This document shows positions 20,901 to 29,852 of a DNA stretch of 64,000 nt, in pieces; position 1 is the stretch's first letter, and each line of letters opens with the position of its first letter. The position numbers and the translations under genes were made by a program. Source of the DNA: Scheffersomyces stipitis CBS 6054. Its lineage: Eukaryota; Ascomycota; Pichiomycetes; Serinales; Debaryomycetaceae. Below the pieces are notes generated by a model that saw only the letters and a program-made list of their open reading frames with translations, ran no database searches and had not been told where the DNA came from. Where the stretch lies: the NCBI RefSeq assembly GCF_000209165.1, contig NC_009046.1, positions 62,001 to 126,000 on the forward strand, read 5' to 3'.

Positions 20901-21583
20901 GTATTCATGCTGCTCTGCATGCCATAATCAACATCTTACCTGTTTTCATCAATGGTACGGTTGATACTTCTAGCAAAAGCTACTACTCTGGTGTTGGAGA
21001 GGCCGAATTGGTGACAGAATGCAAAGCACCAGAAAAGGAATTCGCGAGACGTGAATCTAACCGTAAGCGACCAGCTAGATTGATCTTTAATGATTCCAAA
21101 GGAGGGGAACTAGGCAGTGGCATGTCAGCAAAAGCGTTTGAATATTTTGATGAGATTTTGCAAACCACTTTTGACAAGGTGCGTAATTGTGAATGTGAAT
21201 GGGGCTGTCCATTGTGTATTGCTCCCAAGTTTTGTAAAGAGAGACTGATAGTGATGTCTAAACCAGCGGCTTTGTTAATTTTGGCTTCCTTGTTGGGATA
21301 CGATCTTAATGAATTTCAAGAGCAGGTGCAAGATGGGCCGGAGCAAAATATGCCTGCTATCACCATAGAGACCATTGAAAGCGGTCCATCTACTGTGAAA
21401 TTTTCAAAGGATGTGGAAATAATCAGTGTAAGAAAAGCTCGACACCCTTTGAATCCAAAGGTAGAAGTAAAGGAAGAGTCCGCTGTGAATAAGGAAGGCG
21501 AAAACACAAATAATCATGGTTCACCTGATGATTCACCCCCCACAAGTAGTACAGTTGAAATTAAACAAGAGTGTGACAACTAG
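17942..21583 (+). CDS. HRQ1: RecQ4-family 3'-5' DNA helicase HRQ1
   Basis: This 1213-residue superfamily 2 helicase has Walker A at about residue 340 (ATASGKSLIYQ), motif II VVDELHVYKG near 464, and motif VI QQFGRAGRARD. The C-terminal DUF1998 zinc-binding cluster is near residue 1081 (CECEWGCPLCI). This order is diagnostic of Hrq1, the fungal RecQL4 counterpart in DNA crosslink repair and telomere maintenance. It is about 135 residues longer than S. cerevisiae Hrq1, mostly in the N-terminal region and the C-terminal acidic tail. Two CTG codons (20012 and 20018) sit in the motif VI approach, where the family often has serine, in line with CUG-Ser decoding. It is convergent with APL1, with 61 bp between stops. 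Confidence 0.92.
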   Translation: MPPKKANINTSKWPPSFQRLYRLFVQINTHLTFLSSHSRTTIPTFELLQKLNPDINTLDLTLMKGLLPDKHVAYKYVDENQLMLSMAEKVEYSRSHGYKQGNASSMDDAFEQVANNHGLSGSNQLLVFDFQDTRMHGIGGVVKGGRAKRRKVEQNDTNNDFFLSSSDLAFLPLTQIQLTRMINSRSDNFKEILKAYLDGFSEEEVSQDIPMQKLVAKYEPLIPQPPVLNDPVEQLEHSHKVVDRKSKPTLDEMLIVLKQEPFYKGQIEQVCTLTPAQKAMKVPLGDFEGHIYNIHPELRDALYNYKGIDIYKDLYSHQADALKTLLQPNSFGRHVIVSTATASGKSLIYQIPVLNEILWDITNGKKSRSTTAFFIFPTKALAQDQKRHLEEFILYLPTNEKRKIIVQTYDGDTASRDRNFVRSFADIVFTNPDTIHASVLPNHLGYSDSSGWIPFLRSLKFIVVDELHVYKGTFGIQVSYVMTRLLRITEKLKNGVNDITFVSCSATISNPVAHFRAVCAIPKCDQVVHVANDGSPCSERKLVVWNPPALMNKKGQIQSTLKSSMTIESTVSNTLIPRVGIVAELARLLVHLLSNLSEIKVIVFCPIRVVCELLMNEVRHLLRSSDHTERALLNEHDIMSYRGGYSKEDRRVIEQKMFTGQLRAIVATNALELGIDLSDLDIVITCGFPILKLHMHQQFGRAGRARDSKGSLAIFVAGPTPIDQYYLSNYKDILDKNSYEDLCVDGLLDLGSYHLTLEQHMQCAAFEDPLDIVEDLKWFAPDGSTGKANAFVKICQERLLKDNTGKYRTSPNFLPWPSDLVTIRAIEESSFAVVDITNGRNIVIEEVESLRTNFTLYEGGIFLHQGFPYLVREFNADQKFAKVERVNVDWTTLQRDFTDMDPMEAQYVKQLYPPNLAVPSDIPVFLGLVKTTIKVFGFFKLNRRNEILEAVDVKNSPVIIINKGFWVDIGSEVIDIINKKQLSPAAGIHAALHAIINILPVFINGTVDTSSKSYYSGVGEAELVTECKAPEKEFARRESNRKRPARLIFNDSKGGELGSGMSAKAFEYFDEILQTTFDKVRNCECEWGCPLCIAPKFCKERLIVMSKPAALLILASLLGYDLNEFQEQVQDGPEQNMPAITIETIESGPSTVKFSKDVEIISVRKARHPLNPKVEVKEESAVNKEGENTNNHGSPDDSPPTSSTVEIKQECDN

Positions 21584-21644
21584 ATTGTTGCGAAATAAAA
21601 AAGTTCATTATATTTATACATAAGCGTAGTAGAGTGAAGGCTTC

Positions 21645-23738
21645 CTAATCTCTTGAGCCCTTTCTGGCGGCCAATTGAGTGGCTTTTCTCGTTAACCGTT
21701 TTGCAAAACTGTCCTTTGAAGAAATGTCTTCGTTTGACGAGCCAGTAGAATCGTAAGTCTGTTTTGAAGAAGTAGATCTGGGTGTCAAATTTCTTGCCGG
21801 AAAACTAGTATCTGCAACTGGCGAAGAAATCACAGAGACTTTTCTACCCAGAGTTGACTGTGCATTCTTGGTTGCTACTGTCACATCGGATGTCACTGGC
21901 CCTTGTGCCCGCTTTTGAAGGACTGGGCTGTTGGGAAGGGATTTAACCTTTGCTAGACGGAAAACATGCAGAACTGGCTTTAAGTAAATTGAAGCCAATG
22001 TCCCTATGTTGAGTTCAAGTTCTTCTAATATCTTGGGATCTATACTATCATTTTCAGGTGATATAATGGGATTAGGATTCAATATAATCTCCTTGGTAAC
22101 TTCCTGGAAATTGCCAGACTTACCACTGGCATATTCAGAAGAAATTAATCTCCAATAAATGTATCCCCTCTCTCTTATGTCTGGATTATCAGACTCTTCT
22201 GTAGCCCATTTAAGGACATTCAATACCGTTTTTTCTCCTTTTTCAGGGAGCATCAAATACAATTTAGTTGCCGCCGTCAATGTCGCATACTGCACTTCGA
22301 TTGGGTCGTCTTTAAAGTTTGATATGATAACTTCAAAAATTGTTTCAACCAGATCTATAAATTGACAAGCTTGTCCGATGATCCAAATCATCGATGCTTT
22401 TGCGTCAGGTTCGTCAATTAGCTTGTAGAACTTCACAAGCTCTAACGTCTCTTGCTGAAACTTGTTTGGATACTTTCTCATGATGTTTTTTAACACAACT
22501 GCCGATTCTTGTACAATGTATGATATTCCTTCGTTGAACAAATTTTGTATCACCTCTACACATGCGTCTGCTGCATTGGGGAGCTTCACTGCCAAGTTTC
22601 CTAATGCTCTTATTGCCTTTCTTGCCATGGAAACATCTACTTCAGTGGCATACTCTTCAAGTTCCCTCAATACTACATGGACATTTTGCTCGTTGGCCAA
22701 TAGATAGATGATTTCCAACTTAGTGTCCTTGATATAGATAGGATCTTCATTGTGGCAGAAGAACATTTCAACTTCAAAACTGACTAAATCTTTGGAACCC
22801 AAGAGGAGCAAAATGACGTTTCGCAAGACCAAAAACTGAATCTCAGCAGGTTTTGACAAGAGAGAGATAAGGGATGTTCCCAATCTCTTGGGAAGAGTAG
22901 GAAATATCAAGCCTGGGTTCTTCACGTAATGACTGTAGTAAACGATGACTTTAATGGCATTGAGAACAACCGATGAGTTTTCATGTTGCAAAGATGGAAT
23001 AGTTGCCTCGATGAGATCCAAGGCTTCCTCTGAATTTTGTGGTACGTACGACATGAGCGAATTCAAAATGTAGATCTGGCACCATTCATTGGCATTACCC
23101 AAATGGGTTATGAGAGCCATGGAATGGGCTTTGTCTATAGCCAATGTCAACGTTCTACTATGGTCGGTAACGTAACTCAATGATGCTAAGGCATTGGAAA
23201 CGACCACTTGGTTTTTGTCGTATAAAAGCTCGTTAAGTTCACTGATCAAGTTGTGTTTTTCAGTCCTTGTTGGATCATGCTGGTACAAACGAGACACAGC
23301 ATAGGCAGCAGTTTTTCGAACGTAAGGATCTACATCGCCGAGTCCAGTTCTGACTGCTCCAACTGTCCGTTCTATATAGTCCTTGTTAGCTACAGAAGCC
23401 AAAGTTCTTATAGCCAAAGCTCGAACAATAGGCGATGAATCGTTGAGGAACTGCTCCAAATATGGCAATGCTTCCGAGGCATCCCGAGGATTTACATGGG
23501 CATAATTGGATAAGTACTGGAAACACATTTTGCGGATCTCAAGATCATCAATTTTAAACAAATCAATTACATCGGGCATCATGGCGGCCAATTCGTTGTT
23601 GTTCAAAATGATGTTGGCTATGACTTTCCGGAGTACAATCTTGATTCGGGAATGCGACTTAGACTTCTTCATCGCCTGCTCTAACTCCGCACGCAACTCC
23701 ACTGAGTTCGATTTAGCAAAGAGCTTTCCATCACTCAT
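21645..23738 (-). CDS. APL1: AP-2 clathrin adaptor large subunit beta (APL1)
   Basis: A 697-residue beta-adaptin trunk made of HEAT-like helical repeats through about residue 590. The start MSDGKLFAKSN, the block LRKVIANIILNNNE, the run IQFLVLRNVILLLL and the closing LEELELNIGTLASIYLKPV match Apl1 (AP-2 beta, 700 residues) better than AP-1 Apl2 or AP-3 Apl6. As in S. cerevisiae Apl1, there is no C-terminal ear. After residue about 615 comes a Ser/Thr/Lys-rich tail. AP-2 works at the plasma membrane in clathrin-mediated uptake. In S. cerevisiae APL1 lies close to SUI2 and MHO1, also present here. Confidence 0.92.
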   Translation of the reverse strand: MSDGKLFAKSNSVELRAELEQAMKKSKSHSRIKIVLRKVIANIILNNNELAAMMPDVIDLFKIDDLEIRKMCFQYLSNYAHVNPRDASEALPYLEQFLNDSSPIVRALAIRTLASVANKDYIERTVGAVRTGLGDVDPYVRKTAAYAVSRLYQHDPTRTEKHNLISELNELLYDKNQVVVSNALASLSYVTDHSRTLTLAIDKAHSMALITHLGNANEWCQIYILNSLMSYVPQNSEEALDLIEATIPSLQHENSSVVLNAIKVIVYYSHYVKNPGLIFPTLPKRLGTSLISLLSKPAEIQFLVLRNVILLLLGSKDLVSFEVEMFFCHNEDPIYIKDTKLEIIYLLANEQNVHVVLRELEEYATEVDVSMARKAIRALGNLAVKLPNAADACVEVIQNLFNEGISYIVQESAVVLKNIMRKYPNKFQQETLELVKFYKLIDEPDAKASMIWIIGQACQFIDLVETIFEVIISNFKDDPIEVQYATLTAATKLYLMLPEKGEKTVLNVLKWATEESDNPDIRERGYIYWRLISSEYASGKSGNFQEVTKEIILNPNPIISPENDSIDPKILEELELNIGTLASIYLKPVLHVFRLAKVKSLPNSPVLQKRAQGPVTSDVTVATKNAQSTLGRKVSVISSPVADTSFPARNLTPRSTSSKQTYDSTGSSNEDISSKDSFAKRLTRKATQLAARKGSRD

Positions 23739-24123
23739 GGCTAACTATGTTGTATTTGGCAATGGAAATTGCGGGTAAAGAAAATGGGAAGTTGTCATGT
23801 TGTTGATCTGGTCAATATTAGTTGATAAATTCCCCCAGTATGGTTTAGACTGTGTGCAGTCTGTGAAAGCAATTCGCTCGGTTTGGTTGCGAAAAGAGAC
23901 TTGGACTTCTGTTGGTGATATGCAATGATCTAGTTAGTTATGAGATGTTTCGGTGATATGTTTAATAAATATTACTGAATAGTACTTCTTGCATAGATAT
24001 CATGTCCTATAAAGCAAGCATGTATAGTATATAATCTAAAAATAAACACTAGGGACTAAGCAGACGCAAATACAAAACCTTAAAACCATTAGATAAACCA
24101 TTGAAAATTAAAATCGAATAACA
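23739..24123. other. Intergenic: APL1 promoter and MHO1 3' flank
   Basis: This 385-bp spacer lies between two minus-strand genes. Nothing unusual is seen. Confidence 0.5.
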
Positions 24124-25161
24124 TCAAATCGTAACATAACCAGAAGCATATGAGACACTCGAATCCGAAGCCCTACGTGCTTGGTTACTCTGAGAATAGC
24201 CTATCCACTTAAAGATGGCTGCCTTATCTGTATCACCGGCAGCCAATCTATACTTTTGAATCAACTTCAACACCACTGCGATGGGCTTCTGGCCACAGAT
24301 AGTGTTTCCTGTTTGAGAAATGTAGGTTTTCCAGTCAGAATAGCTTCCCAGTGAAGCAATTTCCATCGCAGCTTTATCCAACACCTCTATTGACTTATAT
24401 ATGGGTAATTCGTTGGGTTTGGTTCTCAATGAATGGCCCAAGCTCGATAAGTTTTCGGTGAGGAGCTGAAGGGAGTCGACCTTCTGAGGAACATATTTGG
24501 TGTATCCGAAACGAGAGCCCCAGTGGCAGAAGTCCAGACTGATGATGAAGTGGTTCTCTTCATTTTCGAGATAGGGCAACAAAGCCGACACCACCTCATC
24601 GTTCAACTTCTCATCCATTCCACTGATAAGTATGGGAATGATCTTGGGAATGCCCTGGGGCAAATCGTGGGTCTTTTGGTAGATAAAAGGCGCGTGCATT
24701 TCAAACGAATGTTCGTCTTCATCCATCTCTTCACTCATGTACTTGAACACAGAATCTTTTGCATGTGTAAGAGAGTGGCCATGTGACTGCGGCTTGGTGT
24801 GGAGCAACTTCTCGATCGTTTCGGTGTCTACGGGAATATTACCGAACGGAGTTTCGTACCATTCAAACTGCGACACCATCACCGAATTCTTGAAATAAAC
24901 ATGATGAGAAGGTCCCAACATGAAGATTCTCTTTACTTTAGAAGTGTCCCATACAGTAAAAGTTTCAGCCAAACGTTCACCAGAATAGGCAAAGCCAGCA
25001 TGGGGACCTATTAAGATTCGTGCACCAGGTATTATGTGTCTGGAGTCTTCTCCGCTATGTGATTCAGCCTTGTGAAAGTAGGCTTCTAACTGCAACCCCA
25101 ACTTGGTAGGATTGTTTGAGTACCACGAGCCGGCATGTGTGGCAGGGCGGATATACAGCAT
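24124..25161 (-). CDS. MHO1: MEMO1-family protein MHO1
   Basis: A 345-residue Memo-like protein, related in fold to class III extradiol dioxygenases. The start MLYIRPATHAGSWYSN is typical, followed by GPHAGFAYSG, LGPSHHVYFKNS, HSFEMHAPFIY and SLDFCHWGSRFGYT, which carry the conserved His/Cys/Asp pocket residues. Human MEMO1 binds reduced metal; yeast Mho1 (YJR008W in my memory, next to SUI2) is a growth and stress modulator of unclear biochemistry. The length is normal for the family. The upstream spacer is long (989 bp). Confidence 0.93.
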   Translation of the reverse strand: MLYIRPATHAGSWYSNNPTKLGLQLEAYFHKAESHSGEDSRHIIPGARILIGPHAGFAYSGERLAETFTVWDTSKVKRIFMLGPSHHVYFKNSVMVSQFEWYETPFGNIPVDTETIEKLLHTKPQSHGHSLTHAKDSVFKYMSEEMDEDEHSFEMHAPFIYQKTHDLPQGIPKIIPILISGMDEKLNDEVVSALLPYLENEENHFIISLDFCHWGSRFGYTKYVPQKVDSLQLLTENLSSLGHSLRTKPNELPIYKSIEVLDKAAMEIASLGSYSDWKTYISQTGNTICGQKPIAVVLKLIQKYRLAAGDTDKAAIFKWIGYSQSNQARRASDSSVSYASGYVTI

Positions 25162-26150
25162 GGTTCTAACAGGTCCAATATGGTGTGTTGATATTCCCTT
25201 GCGGTTTGGGAAGAAACGGATGAAGCTGGAGATTGTGAGATGTGAATTAGCAGTGTGTGGAGAGGAAGGCTCAGATTATGGACCATTTGCAAATGAATAA
25301 AAGTCAAACGCAGACAGACTTGTCCAGACTATTTTTCTACTTAAGACTATCCAATGTGAACACACAACTGAAATCTCGACTGCAAGCAAGAAGCAGAATG
25401 CTAGTCCAAGGGCAAACCTGTTCCTTCTTGTCTTCGTGTCAAGGGTTAGATGATGTAATCACAGCCGACCTGCAGGCAACGAAAGGGTTGCAACTATGCG
25501 TATGCCTTGCAGCCAGCGGGGTTTCATCCTGATTTGCCGAAATATGAGTAGAGTGTGTGATGATCGTAGACATAAGGAAGTAGATGACCATGTGTAGTCT
25601 AACTAGGTGTTGCATATGCTATTTGGTGAGATTATTGAAGAAGGTGCTTTTATCGCATATTGTGTAAAGTGGAAATCTGCGTCAAATACGAAAATGTCTA
25701 ACGAGTAGTTGCACTGGAATTGCTCTCTATCAGTTTCCCTGTTTCTGTAAATTTAAATAAATAGCTGTTCTTCCCCCTTAGTGGTTGGCAGTGATTCCTT
25801 CATTTCTCTTTTCATTTGCTTGAAGCTTCATATTTTGTAAGTATCTGGATTGTCGTACTGAGCTAGTTCTCGGTCGACAAACAGTTATTTAGTTATCGCT
25901 TCTCAATTCTGCTCATTGATTACATTGATACCAATGTAGATAGACAAGAGTATAGAACAATTTCCAGCATAATGTATACGGTTCTACATTTGAGCTACGC
26001 GTTATCATGTATTTCTGGACATACGGTAAATTGTTTGTAAGAGACTACTTAATACTAGCGCATTTCTTCAGGCCAGTATTTTTCAACAGGTCTGCGAAAT
26101 AGATGCAAAATTTCCAGAATTTTAATCATTTGCAGACTTTCAAAACCGTC
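25162..26150. other. Intergenic: MHO1 promoter and RhoGDI-like gene 3' flank
   Basis: This 989-bp spacer has no convincing protein gene. On the plus strand a consensus-like donor GTAAGT at 25837-25842 and a pyrimidine-rich TTCTTCAG ending at 26071, with a weak TACTAGC before it, could mark a spliced noncoding transcript, but this is speculative. The open frames of about 70-90 codons here show no similarity. Confidence 0.35.
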
Positions 26151-26552
26151 CTATTTCTTGGTAATTTCCAAGTCCCATTTCACATCCAATAACTGTTCCA
26201 CTTCGTCGAAGTACAAGGAGTGACTTGGGTATACCCCTCTCATCAAAAATCCACCAGGAGTAGTATCTTCTGGGAAATCCTTGGTGTAGACTTCATCAGA
26301 AGGCTCATAGTCACCAATGAGGAACTCCTGATTCCTGATGGTAATACCAGCTTTCTTGACGACCTGTTTGTACTTGAAGTTCTTCAAGGCTCTGTTCTTG
26401 ACCTTGAAATGAATGGTCATGACAAACTTAGAGCTTTCGGGAATTTTGACATCGATAGTCTCTGCTCCAGAAACAGGAGTCTCAATTGGATCCCGGCCCA
26501 CGACGTTAGTGACGAATTTGATAACTTCCAAATCTGGATGCGTAGGTAACAT
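26151..26552 (-). CDS. Minimal RhoGDI-like protein lacking the N-terminal arm
   Basis: A protein of 133 residues corresponding to the C-terminal immunoglobulin-like, prenyl-binding domain of Rho GDP-dissociation inhibitors. The alignment with Rdi1 runs from its beta-barrel start to the end: FVMTIHFKVKNRALKNFKYK, VVKKAGITI, LIGDYEP, TPGGFLMRGVYPSHSLYFDE and the closing KWDLEITKK. Missing are the first 60 or so residues, which in the family contact the Rho switch regions and block nucleotide release. A TATAAATA on the minus strand at 26671-26678 and the absence of any donor or branch point upstream support the ATG at 26552. A canonical RDI1 elsewhere in the genome is likely but cannot be seen here. 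Confidence 0.75.
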   Translation of the reverse strand: MLPTHPDLEVIKFVTNVVGRDPIETPVSGAETIDVKIPESSKFVMTIHFKVKNRALKNFKYKQVVKKAGITIRNQEFLIGDYEPSDEVYTKDFPEDTTPGGFLMRGVYPSHSLYFDEVEQLLDVKWDLEITKK

Positions 26553-27130
26553 AGTGTATGTAGGGTATTCGAGTCTAAAAAGTTGTGGATTAGCAAGTAG
26601 TTCCTGGGCTAACTATTTTGGGTGGTTGAATACAAATCTTTCACATTTCAGTGACTTGGGATTTGTAAAATATTTATATCTATGGAGTTTGCCTCGGTTG
26701 CTCCACTTCAAGTGGGGCCAAACAAATCTCGTCTATCTGTCTAAACAAACTAATTGTTCTCCACGGCAGTTTTTTTTTGCAGAATTAATTCACATGTAAA
26801 AAAAGCCAAACTGCCAAAATAAATAGGGCAGAGTGGTGCAGGAAGCGGCACTAAATTTTCCCCATTCAGAAAGATCTAAATGTGGTATTTGCGAGATTTT
26901 GCAACTCGGCTCATAGCTCCGACGACCCAGAGCTGTCAATTCCTACTTTAACAATGGAGTCTACGGGTCTAATCTAATTTTGCCTTCAGTCAATGGCTAT
27001 ATTAGGATAAAGTTGCGGGGCTGTCTATATAGAAAAACGGTAATTCATGTGTAAAGCTCTTTTGAGTAAATGATTATTCAGGTTTGCTTAGAAATCCCAT
27101 GGGTAAAGCAGAGTTGGTCTCAGCACCAGT
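26553..27130. promoter_or_regulatory. Promoter of the RhoGDI-like gene and SMK1 3' flank
   Basis: This 578-bp spacer holds the TATAAATA at 26671-26678 (minus strand), about 120 bp before the RhoGDI-like ATG. No other gene is visible. Confidence 0.5.
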
Positions 27131-28342
27131 TTACATTTCCGCCAGCTTCCGCTCCGCTTTGAACATCTCTACCTCTCTCTCCAATAGTTCACGTAGTTCT
27201 CCTAAAGTCGTAGCCCTGTTTTCAAAACTGAAATCGAACACCTCACATAGAGCTTCACTATTGGAGTCTCTGACAGGTTCAATGAACCGGTGGCTGATGG
27301 CTTGGTGTACGCTTAATCTCTTCTCTGGATCCCATTGTAACAAGCTTTCAATAAGCTCCTGCCCATCCTTGGAAGCAAATGGATACAATTGGCTCCATTC
27401 AGATACCCTGTACTGCGGACGAGGGGGAAGAAGAAATTTCCAGTTGTTTCTATTGATGACAGCTGGAAGGGGTGTACCAAGTACTCGTACTATACAGTGG
27501 ATCTGATCCATCTGATTCTTTCCAGGAAAGAGTGGTTTTCTCCCATATAGCTCAGCAAGAATACACCCAACTGCCCAGAGATCAACTGCCTTGGTATACC
27601 TCTTCTCAGAAAGCATTAGTTCTGGAGCTCTGTACCAACGAGTAGCCACATAGTTGGTGATTTGTGAAGAACGGTGTTTAAAGTAACGTGGATTGACTCC
27701 TCTTGCTAGTCCAAAATCGCAGATTTTGAGAGTACCTTGTGTAGTTACCAATATGTTTCCTGGCTTCAAATCCCTATGAATGACATCAGCTGAGTGGATG
27801 TATTTCAACCCGGTCAAAATCTGGTAGATGAAGCTTTGAATGTGGAACTCGGAAAATTGAATGTTGGAATAGAGAACTCGAGCCAAGTCGAGATCTGCTA
27901 GTTCTTGATAGCAGTAGAGACCGTCATATGGCTTGGTAAAAACAATATCTAAGTCTATCAAGTTGACGATCTTCAAATGTTAGTAGATATTCTAATATCT
28001 GTATTTGGTGTGTTTACTTACATTTCTGTGTCCTTTGAAGTGTCTCATGAATTTCAACTCACGAACTGCTCTTTTGAGAAGGATATCCTTGTTGAAAATG
28101 TTGGACACCTTCTTAATTGCAATCCTAGAGTATTCGGCATCGGGGTGTGATTTTCTTGTATCGATTGCAGAGCATACTGTTCCATAGGATCCCTTGCCCA
28201 ACACCTTCTCTAACTCGTATCTGGAGTCAATGGAAAAATAGCATCCATTTTCACAGAAAGTGGTGTAGTTCGCCTTGAATGATGGATTCAAGCTGTCGGC
28301 AAGATCGTGGCTCTGATTCAACAAACGTACAGAAGTGGCCAT
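27131..28342 (-). CDS. SMK1: Sporulation-specific MAP kinase SMK1 (two exons)
   Basis: Exon 1 is 28022-28342 and exon 2 is 27131-27970, with a 51-nt intron; the protein is 386 residues (S. cerevisiae Smk1 is 388). Features are the glycine loop LGKGSYGTVCSA, the VAIK-type lysine in RIAIKKVSNIFNK, DVIHRDLKPGNIL, DFGLARG and the activation motif T-N-Y in QITNYVATRWYRAPE. The segment SPYDGLYCYQEL-like (here KPYDGLYCYQEL) and HSADVIHRD single out Smk1 over Slt2 and Kss1. In S. cerevisiae it acts in late meiosis to drive spore-wall assembly, activated by Ssp2 and Cak1. The start at 28342 was chosen because further upstream there is no ATG. Its presence suggests a sporulating species. Confidence 0.9.
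27971..28021 (-). other. SMK1 intron with an AAG acceptor
   Basis: This is a 51-nt phase-0 intron. The donor is GTAAGT (28021-28016), the branch point TACTAAC (27985-27979) and the acceptor ends in GAAG, so the 3' site is AAG rather than CAG or TAG. It lies 9 nt after the branch adenosine. Splicing here joins GHRN to IVNLIDLDIV, which restores the conserved kinase sequence exactly; no other AG does. Confidence 0.85.
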
Positions 28343-28743
28343 GTCGAAGATACGAAGATTCACTGGATATAATGTTTTGCTATCTAGTATCACAACTAAT
28401 GAATGACTTCTCAAACTAAAGTTGTAATTCTCTCATAGCTCTCTAATTATATAACTACTTTAGGCGCCAATTTGCAACCGCAATATTTTGTCTCTGGAGT
28501 CGCAGCCACAGACAAGATCGAAAAATATTTGGATCAGATAGCGAAAAAAAGTGCAGAAGACTTAACTATGAAAATGATATAATCTCTCTGTATCCGCTTA
28601 CGTAACCCAGCAAAAAAAATTTGATTTTTCACTGAAGACCTGAACCAAAGAAAAAGTGAATAGTCATAGATTACACCACTATATTTAGTAGACATTCATT
28701 CACCAGCGGCCGAACGCACACTCACATCCACAAGTCCAGCATT
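28343..28743. promoter_or_regulatory. Divergent promoter region SMK1 / SUI2
   Basis: This 401-bp region separates SMK1 and SUI2, which are transcribed in opposite directions. It must carry a meiotic-type and a constitutive promoter. I could not identify a clear MSE or Ume6 site. Confidence 0.5.
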
Positions 28744-29649
28744 ATGAGTTCGTCGCACTGTAGATTCTACGAAAATAAGTACCCCGAAGTGGACGAAGTT
28801 GTCATGGTCAACGTCCAGGAGATCGCCGAAATGGGAGCCTACGTCAAATTATTGGAATACGATAACATCGAAGGGATGGTGTTGTTGTCAGAGTTGTCAA
28901 GAAGACGTATCCGTTCTATCCAGAAGCTTATTCGTGTGGGAAAGAACGAAGTTGCCGTTGTATTGAGAGTCGACAAAGAAAAAGGTTACATTGATTTGTC
29001 CAAGAGAAGAGTTTCAGCAGAAGATATTGTGAAATGTGACGAAAGATACAACAAATCCAAGGCCGTGCACTCCATCTTGAGACACTGTGCCGAAAAGTTC
29101 ACTGTGCCTTTGGAAACTTTATATCAGACTATCGGCTGGCCATTAAGTAGAAAGTACGGTCATGCGTACGATGCCTTCAAGTTATCTATTACTGATCCTG
29201 TCATCTTTGACGAAGTTGAAGCTCCATCTGCTGATGTGTTGGAAGAATTGAAATTGTACATTTCCAGAAGATTGACTCCTCAGGCCATTAAGATTAGAGC
29301 CGACGTGGAAGTATCTTGTTTCTCATACGAAGGTATTGATGCCATCAAGGCAGCCTTGGTAGCTGCTGAAAACGTTTCGACCGAACAAATGCAAGTCAAG
29401 GCCAAGTTGGTTGCAGCCCCATTATATGTTATTTCTGTTCAAGCATTAGACAAAAACCAAGGTATCACCTTATTGGAATCCGCCATCGAACAAATATCCA
29501 ATACCATCACCGAAAAGGGTGGTGTCTGTAAGGTCACCATGGCTCCAAAGGCTGTCACTGCTACTGAAGATGCTGAGTTACAGGCATTGTTAGAAAGAAA
29601 AGAAGCTGAAGACAAGGAAGAATCTTCTGATGAAGAGGACGAAGAATAA
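28744..29649 (+). CDS. SUI2: Translation initiation factor eIF2 alpha subunit
   Basis: A 301-residue eIF2-alpha. The N-terminal S1 OB-fold (residues about 15-90) contains the regulatory loop LLSELSRRRIRSIQ; the phosphorylated serine is Ser52 counting the initiator Met (conventionally Ser51), the target of Gcn2. A helical domain and the alpha-beta C-terminal domain follow, ending in an acidic tail with a CK2-like SSDEEDEE. It delivers initiator tRNA as part of the eIF2-GTP ternary complex. The length matches yeast Sui2 (304). In S. cerevisiae SUI2 neighbours MHO1 and APL1; all three are within 8 kb here. Confidence 0.98.
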   Translation: MSSSHCRFYENKYPEVDEVVMVNVQEIAEMGAYVKLLEYDNIEGMVLLSELSRRRIRSIQKLIRVGKNEVAVVLRVDKEKGYIDLSKRRVSAEDIVKCDERYNKSKAVHSILRHCAEKFTVPLETLYQTIGWPLSRKYGHAYDAFKLSITDPVIFDEVEAPSADVLEELKLYISRRLTPQAIKIRADVEVSCFSYEGIDAIKAALVAAENVSTEQMQVKAKLVAAPLYVISVQALDKNQGITLLESAIEQISNTITEKGGVCKVTMAPKAVTATEDAELQALLERKEAEDKEESSDEEDEE

Positions 29650-29852
29650 ACATGCTCTGCATTCAAAACCATTTCAACTCAATAGTTAGTTTCAGGGTGT
29701 ATGGTCTCGAGTCTACGAACACGAAGATTCTCTTATAAATAGTTATAGATTTTATATCCCCATGAGTAACTATTTACCTTAAAAAGTAAAGAGATATATA
29801 CTAAAATGTAATACTACAGTTTTGTGAACTGAAATGCTAATGAATTTGACAA

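Noticed and set aside
25972..26103. Small spliced ORF with a 35-nt intron
   Set aside because: The intron would be shorter than any plausible yeast intron and the branch point is not consensus.
26553..26614. In-frame extension upstream of the RhoGDI-like ATG
   Set aside because: About 20 codons are open before a stop, but there is no ATG, and a TATA box sits close upstream, so it is probably 5' UTR.
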